This document shows positions 57,734-64,000 of a stretch of 64,000 nt of DNA, in pieces. Both the position numbers and the translations under genes were made by a program. Every line of letters starts with the position of its first letter. Position 1 is the stretch's first letter. The notes beneath the pieces were generated by a model. That model made no database searches, was not told the DNA's origin, and saw nothing but the letters and a program-made list of their open reading frames with translations. Origin of the DNA: Microbacterium galbinum (GTDB taxonomy: Bacteria; Actinomycetota; Actinomycetes; Actinomycetales; Microbacteriaceae); the NCBI RefSeq assembly GCF_023091225.1, contig NZ_JAHWXM010000001.1, positions 744,001-808,000 on the forward strand, in the 5' to 3' direction.

Positions 57734-58537
57734 CTATTCGCCGTTCTCGTCCGGTGTGGAGGAGGAGTCCGCAGGATCGGTCACCTGCACGATGATGACG
57801 GTGACATTGTCTCGACCGCCGTTCTCGAGGGCCGCGGCGAGCATCGCGTCGACGGCCGGCCCCGGTTCGGGGTTCTCCCGCAGGAAGTGCTGGATGCCGT
57901 AGTCGGTGAGCTCCTTGGTGAGACCGTCCGAACAGATCACGAACCGATCGCCGGCGCGGACCTCGATCGTCAGGTAGTCCGGCGGCGTCAGCTCGCTCGC
58001 CCCGACCGCCCGTGTGATCACGTTGCTGTAGGGATGCCCTTCCGCTTCCTCCGGGCTCAGCTTCCCCGCCGTGATGAGTTCCTGGACGACCGAGTGATCG
58101 GTGGTCACCTGCACGAGGCGATCGTCGCGCAGGAGGTACACGCGTGAGTCGCCGATGTTCAGCGACACCCAGTGCGGCTCCCCGTCCTGAAGCTCCAGGA
58201 ACACGCCGGTCAGCGTGGTCCCGGTTCCCTCGTCGGTGGTCTCGGGGTGATCCGCGATGTCCGCCACCGCGAGTTCGAGCGCCTTCTCGATCGCCGCCCG
58301 CTCCACGGATCCGTCATCGACCAGTGCCTGCAGCCGCTGAACCGTGCTGCGGCTGGCGATCTCGCCTCCTGCGTGTCCACCCATTCCATCGGCGACGATG
58401 AACAGCGGATACTCCGCGAGGAATGCATCCTGATTCGTGTCGCGACGGCGCCCCTGATCAGTCGTGCCCGCCCAGGAGAGCAGCAGCGGGCGCTGCGCGA
58501 CCGTGACGCTACGCGTCGTCGTTGTCGTCTCAGCCAC
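57734..58537 (-). CDS. PP2C-family Ser/Thr protein phosphatase
   Basis: A 267-residue PPM-type phosphatase with all metal-site motifs: RDTNQDAF, VADGMGGHAGG, NIGDSRVYL, CSDGLT and GGRDNVTV. It reverses the action of Hanks-type kinases in the cytosol. The GTG at 58537 has a clear GGAGG six bases before it; a longer frame upstream has none. It precedes the EssC-like gene by 49 bases on the same strand, suggesting shared transcription and a regulatory link. Confidence 0.92.
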   Translation of the reverse strand: MAETTTTTRSVTVAQRPLLLSWAGTTDQGRRRDTNQDAFLAEYPLFIVADGMGGHAGGEIASRSTVQRLQALVDDGSVERAAIEKALELAVADIADHPETTDEGTGTTLTGVFLELQDGEPHWVSLNIGDSRVYLLRDDRLVQVTTDHSVVQELITAGKLSPEEAEGHPYSNVITRAVGASELTPPDYLTIEVRAGDRFVICSDGLTKELTDYGIQHFLRENPEPGPAVDAMLAAALENGGRDNVTVIIVQVTDPADSSSTPDENGE

Positions 58538-58615
58538 GTGCTGCCTCCGATGGTCCCACGGCGGATCGGACGGCCGCGAGGTACTCACACATCGTAGTCG
58601 AATCGCTGATTGCGC

Positions 58616-59599
58616 TCACACCTGCGCCCCCGGGTCCTGAGGCAGGGGGAAGAGCGCATCGATGACGGCGAGCTCCTCGGCGTCGGGTCGCCATGCATCG
58701 CCGGCGCGCGCATTCGACTCCACCTGCGCCGCCGACGTCGCGCCCGCGATGACACTGGAGACCGCGGGACGGGACAGCAACCAGCCGAACGTCGCCTCGA
58801 CCATCGTGATCCCGCGTTCCTCGCAGAACACGCGATACGCCTCCAACGCCTCCCACGGCGCGTTCTCCCATACGTGACGCCGAGACGACATGATCCGGCT
58901 GCTCGCGGGTCCACCCTCGCGGGTGAACTTGCCCGTGAGGAGCCCGTTGTGGAGGGGGAAGAACGGGAAGAAGCCCAGCCCGTACCGTTCGACCGCGGGG
59001 AGGACCTCCCTCTCGGCGGCACGGGCGAGCAGCGAGTAGTGGTTCTGCGCCGAGACGAAGCGACCGCTCGAGCGAGCGGTCGAGGTGAACTCGGCCTCGG
59101 CGATCTGCCAACCGGTGAAGTTCGAGTGACCGTAATAGCGGACCTTGCCCTCACGGACCAGCTCGTCGAGAGCATCGGTGGTCTCGGCGATCGGCGTCTC
59201 GGGATCGGGCAGGTGCAACTGATACAGATCGATCCAGTCCGTCTGCAGACGACGCAGGGACTCCTCGACCGCGCGACGGACGTAGCGCCGAGATCCTCGG
59301 GCTGCGGGGAAGGCGTAGCCCATGTCGCGTTCGTGACCGAACTTCGTCGCGAGCACGACGCTGTCGCGTCGCCCCTGGAGGGCCTCCCCCATGAGCGTCT
59401 CACTCGTTCCGGCCACGGCGCCGTACATGTCCGCCGTGTCGAACAGGGTGATGCCGTTGGCGATCGCCGCGGAGATCACCTCGCGCGTGCCCTCGATCGT
59501 CTCGGTGTCGGTGCCGGCCCGCCCGAAGTTGTTGCATCCGAGGCCGGTGGCGGAGACGAGGAGTCCGGACGCACCGACGCGGCGCTGTGACATGACCAT
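58616..59599 (-). CDS. Aldo/keto reductase
   Basis: A 327-residue NADPH-dependent oxidoreductase of the AKR superfamily. The catalytic tetrad is Asp57 and Tyr59 (DTADMYG), Lys in ATKFG near residue 88, and His in LYQLHLPD near 128. KVRYYGHSNF and the GSVIAGATS-like SSVIAGATSAAQV near the end bind the cofactor. The substrate is unknown. The first ATG (59599) is six bases behind TAGCGT; the ATG two codons later is an alternative. Confidence 0.92.
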   Translation of the reverse strand: MVMSQRRVGASGLLVSATGLGCNNFGRAGTDTETIEGTREVISAAIANGITLFDTADMYGAVAGTSETLMGEALQGRRDSVVLATKFGHERDMGYAFPAARGSRRYVRRAVEESLRRLQTDWIDLYQLHLPDPETPIAETTDALDELVREGKVRYYGHSNFTGWQIAEAEFTSTARSSGRFVSAQNHYSLLARAAEREVLPAVERYGLGFFPFFPLHNGLLTGKFTREGGPASSRIMSSRRHVWENAPWEALEAYRVFCEERGITMVEATFGWLLSRPAVSSVIAGATSAAQVESNARAGDAWRPDAEELAVIDALFPLPQDPGAQV

Positions 59600-59605
59600 G
59601 CCCTC

Positions 59606-59611
59606 ACGCTA
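59606..59611 (-). promoter_or_regulatory. -10 hexamer TAGCGT, leaderless aldo/keto reductase
   Basis: TAGCGT on the minus strand, six bases before the ATG at 59599. Confidence 0.5.
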
Positions 59612-59662
59612 TCCCAGCGGCGCGCCGGTTTTCGGCGACGGGCCGAAGCGCCGTGAAGACGG

Positions 59663-59696
59663 GAAGAGCCCCCGACCGTGAGGTCGAGGGCTCTTC
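59663..59696 (-). terminator. Terminator of the Pro/Ala-rich membrane protein gene
   Basis: GAAGAGCCC.CGACC and GGTCG.GGGCTCTTC form 15-bp arms with one mismatch and a four-base loop, 12 bases after the stop. Confidence 0.8.
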
Positions 59697-59707
59697 GCAC
59701 GGGACGA

Positions 59708-60490
59708 TCAGGCCGGAGGCTGCGTGGGGTCCGTCGGCGGTGCCGGCGGAGCAGCGGGCGGTGCCGGCGGAGCGGCGGGCGGTGCCGGCGGAGTCGCGGG
59801 CGGCGCGGCCGGAGCAGGCGGCGCGGGCGGGGTCGCGGGTGCACTCGCCGGGGGCGCCGCGGGGGTGCCGTATCCGGGCTGTGCGGGAGGTGCGTATCCG
59901 GGCTGAGCCGGCGGGGCGTAGCCCTTCGGAGCGGGAGGTGCGTACCCCTGCGGGGCCGCGCCGTAACCGGGAGCGCCGTATCCGGCCTGCGGGGCGGCGG
60001 CAGAAGGCTGGACGGGGATGCCCGCCCAAACGGTGCGGTCAGCGAAGAATCCGTTTCCGGCCCACGGAGCGGGCTGGATGTTCGGGTTCCATCGCGACTT
60101 GTCGAACGCGTTGATGCCGAGCCAGACGATGGAGAGGAAGATCCACAGGACCACCCACACCGCATCCTTCTGGAGCTTGAGTCCGACGCGCCACGCGATG
60201 ACGGCGAAGAGCGCTGCCGCCGCGAGTCCGGTGAGGAAGTTCAGGTACGGGATGAACGAAAGACCGATCACGATCAGCACCGGCCAGGGCGACATGTCGC
60301 CCAGCTTCGCGAAGACCATGTAGTTGTACACGGGCACCCACGCGCGCCACTTGCCCTCGACACCGGCCTTCTCGAAGATCTTCATGAAGAAGAGGGAGAC
60401 GAGCACGTAGGCGGCGAGGCCGATGATGACGCTGAAGATGATGACGCCACCGAGGAATGCCCAGTAGCTCGAGTCGTAGTAAGGATTCAT
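59708..60490 (-). CDS. DUF5684-like membrane protein with Pro/Ala/Gly-rich tail
   Basis: A 260-residue protein. Four helices occupy the first 140 residues, with the motif EKAGVEGKWRAWVPVYNYMVFAK between the first two, which recalls DUF5684 and signal-peptidase-adjacent proteins of actinobacteria. The last 100 residues are low complexity: YG/YAPPAQPG repeats, then Ala-Pro-Pro repeats. Function is unknown; relatives are often labelled large exoprotein without evidence. The ATG at 60490 follows GGAGGGG; the longer open frame has no ribosome site. Confidence 0.75.
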   Translation of the reverse strand: MNPYYDSSYWAFLGGVIIFSVIIGLAAYVLVSLFFMKIFEKAGVEGKWRAWVPVYNYMVFAKLGDMSPWPVLIVIGLSFIPYLNFLTGLAAAALFAVIAWRVGLKLQKDAVWVVLWIFLSIVWLGINAFDKSRWNPNIQPAPWAGNGFFADRTVWAGIPVQPSAAAPQAGYGAPGYGAAPQGYAPPAPKGYAPPAQPGYAPPAQPGYGTPAAPPASAPATPPAPPAPAAPPATPPAPPAAPPAPPAAPPAPPTDPTQPPA

Positions 60491-60573
60491 GATCCCCTCC
60501 GGATCCGAATTGGTGGCGCAATCCACGCCGCGAGACCCACCATAGCGGTGCAGATAACGACGCGGCAACGACA

Positions 60574-60597
60574 CGCACGGGGACATCTCCCCATGCG
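60574..60597 (-). terminator. yaaA terminator hairpin
   Basis: On the minus strand CGCATGGGGA-GATG-TCCCCGTGCG forms a 10-bp stem with one U-G pair, 10 bases past the yaaA stop. Confidence 0.6.
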
Positions 60598-60607
60598 CGG
60601 ACGGGCG

Positions 60608-61366
60608 TCACTCCGTGACGACCAGCTCGAGCACCCGGTCGTCTTCGGTGCGCCGAAGGACGATGTCGTGTTTCGATGCCCAGGTGAGGAGCGATCGCAA
60701 CGAGCCGATCCGCGGCCGGCTCTCCGCAAGAGCGCGGACGAGCTGACCCTTCGACTTCTTGTTGAAATGGTTGAGAGCCCGCGCTCCCCCGTCGCCGTCG
60801 TCGGTGACGACTCGGACGTAGGCCGACGGCACGGAAGTGGGAATCGGTCCCAGTGCGACGTAGGCTTCGCTCCGCAGATCCAGGACGAACGCGGGTTCCG
60901 TTTCGGCGAGGGCGGCGCTGGTGGCATCGGCCCAGTGCCGGCGCATCGCCACCAGTCCCGGGAGGGCGGTGCCCGCCGCGAGGCGGTAGGGAGGAATGCC
61001 GTCGAGCGCTCCGACCGGCCCGAACGGTGCCGAGTGGATCCACACGTGCTCCCCCAGCCAGCGGCGTGACGCCGCAGAGAGTGTGCGCGCGTCGAGCGCA
61101 TCGAAGAGCACTCCGGTGTAGCGGTCGATCGCGGGCATCGTCGGTGCGCTCCGCAGCATCCGATTGTGGGCGATGTCGCCCACCTGGCGTTCGCTCAGCT
61201 TCAGCACCCGTCGAGCCTGCTCCTCATCGGCCGCGAGATCGACGAGAGCGTCGATCACCGCCGTGCGATGCTCGTGCAGAACCGGCAGCGCCAGTGCGGC
61301 GGGATCGAGTGGATCACCGGTACCGCCGGGATGCTTGGTCTCGGACGGAGGGAGAAGGATCTTCAT
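60608..61366 (-). CDS. yaaA: YaaA-family peroxide stress protein
   Basis: A 252-residue YaaA (DUF328) protein. The opening KILLPPSETK and the late FNKKSKGQLVRAL are the family's two signatures. In E. coli YaaA limits free intracellular iron and oxidative DNA damage, and binds DNA. The actinobacterial version is the same length. The ATG at 61366 follows GAGGACTC. It lies downstream of the atp operon terminator, so it is probably transcribed separately. Confidence 0.92.
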   Translation of the reverse strand: MKILLPPSETKHPGGTGDPLDPAALALPVLHEHRTAVIDALVDLAADEEQARRVLKLSERQVGDIAHNRMLRSAPTMPAIDRYTGVLFDALDARTLSAASRRWLGEHVWIHSAPFGPVGALDGIPPYRLAAGTALPGLVAMRRHWADATSAALAETEPAFVLDLRSEAYVALGPIPTSVPSAYVRVVTDDGDGGARALNHFNKKSKGQLVRALAESRPRIGSLRSLLTWASKHDIVLRRTEDDRVLELVVTE

Positions 61367-61385
61367 GAGTCCTCGGGGAATGCAG

Positions 61386-61431
61386 ATGCGTCCGCCTCGG
61401 AACCCGGAGATCGGGTCCGAGGCGGACGCAT
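61386..61431 (-). terminator. atp operon terminator
   Basis: ATGCGTCCGCCTCGGA and its exact complement (16-bp arms), plus an inner CCCG/CGGG stem around GAGAT with a one-base bulge, lie 12 bases after the atpC stop. Confidence 0.85.
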
Positions 61432-61442
61432 GTAGTCGACTG

Positions 61443-61703
61443 CTAGGCGATGAGCGCCGCGTTGCCGGCGACGATCGTCAGGACGTTGCCCTCCATCGAG
61501 AGGAACCCGTCCTGCGCGTTCGCGAGCACCTTGGTGCCATCGGTCTGGGTGATCCGGACCTGGCCCTCGGCGAGGATGGCCAGCACCGGCTCGTGACCGG
61601 ACATGAAGCCGATCTCACCCTCGACGGTCTTGGCGATCACGAGGCTCGCTTCCCCCGTCCAGACCTCCGCGTCGGCGGAGACGAGGCTGACGTTGAGCGC
61701 CAT
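61443..61703 (-). CDS. atpC: ATP synthase epsilon subunit, short form
   Basis: An 86-residue epsilon subunit, essentially only the N-terminal beta-barrel (LNVSLVSADAEVWTGEASLVIAKTVEGEIGFMSGHEPVLAIL). The two C-terminal helices that inhibit the enzyme in E. coli are missing, a common state in actinobacteria. It joins the F1 stalk at gamma. The ATG is three bases past the atpD stop. It ends the atp operon at a strong terminator. Confidence 0.95.
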   Translation of the reverse strand: MALNVSLVSADAEVWTGEASLVIAKTVEGEIGFMSGHEPVLAILAEGQVRITQTDGTKVLANAQDGFLSMEGNVLTIVAGNAALIA

Positions 61704-61705
61704 GG

Positions 61706-64000
<2,295 letters not shown>

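Noticed and set aside
59724..59920. GC-rich repeat tract as a possible mobile or CRISPR element
   Set aside because: It is the Ala-Pro-Pro tail of a membrane protein; the repeats follow codon periodicity.

Overview
The window is high-GC, gene-dense DNA with almost no unassigned space. It reads as one contiguous stretch of core chromosome from an actinobacterium of the Microbacteriaceae, most likely Microbacterium. The pointers are the content and order of the blocks: nusA-ylxR-infB-rbfA, dxr/rip1/ispG, a short atpC, an EfeUOB iron system, a paired CE1758/CE1759-type flavin monooxygenase and reductase, actinobacterial-style leaderless promoters, and GC-rich stem terminators. No phage, insertion sequence, CRISPR array, rRNA or tRNA was seen. 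The longest stretches without a protein gene are about 200-230 bp, and each is described below.

Layout. 1-5.7 kb: end of a CitB-type response regulator, an FAD-linked oxidase, a coupled FMN reductase/luciferase-like monooxygenase pair, then divergent genes for a membrane acyltransferase and a penicillin-binding-like serine hydrolase. 5.8-9.3 kb: efeU-efeO-efeB iron uptake operon behind a DtxR-type palindrome. 9.4-16.9 kb: 2-oxoglutarate oxygenase, small winged-helix regulator with a membrane partner, rpsO, MFS exporter, YceI, FKBP isomerase, PrsW-type protease, fumarylacetoacetase-family hydrolase. 16.9-24.5 kb: aspartase, metallophosphoesterase, PiT phosphate transporter behind a three-unit PHO-box-like repeat, oligopeptidase B, phosphofructokinase. 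24.6-41.5 kb: SNF2 helicase, ribF, truB, mutY, a LuxR regulator, rbfA, infB, ylxR, nusA, a LOG-family protein, proS and a PEP-mutase-like protein. 41.6-51.3 kb: RNB ribonuclease, AlaX-like hydrolase, ispG, a trp-type attenuator leader with a fused anthranilate synthase, site-2 protease, a MurE paralogue and dxr. 51.3-61.4 kb: FKBP lipoprotein, acylglycerolphosphate acyltransferase, OsmC, asparaginase, an EssC-like ATPase with a PP2C phosphatase, aldo/keto reductase, a Pro/Ala-rich membrane protein, YaaA. 61.4-64 kb: end of the ATP synthase operon (atpG-atpD-atpC).

How it works together. Translation and RNA maturation genes (nusA, ylxR, infB, rbfA, truB, proS, rpsO) dominate the middle. Isoprenoid genes (ispG, dxr) flank the intramembrane protease as in mycobacteria. 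Iron and phosphate import each carry a recognisable operator. Regulation is unusually legible: 21 start codons sit exactly 6 (or 7) bases behind a TANNNT hexamer, which fits leaderless transcription. One of these is the start of an 11-residue Trp-Trp leader peptide that precedes a complete 1:2 / 2:3 / 3:4 attenuator in front of the PhzE-like anthranilate synthase.

The most interesting items are that leaderless attenuator, a MurE paralogue with altered diamino-acid-binding motifs, a shared ATTC-N4-GAAT operator at two separate loci, a perfect 22-bp-arm hairpin between infB and rbfA, competing hairpins in the infB leader, and a LuxR regulator without a P-loop whose start lies in a 14-bp-arm palindrome.
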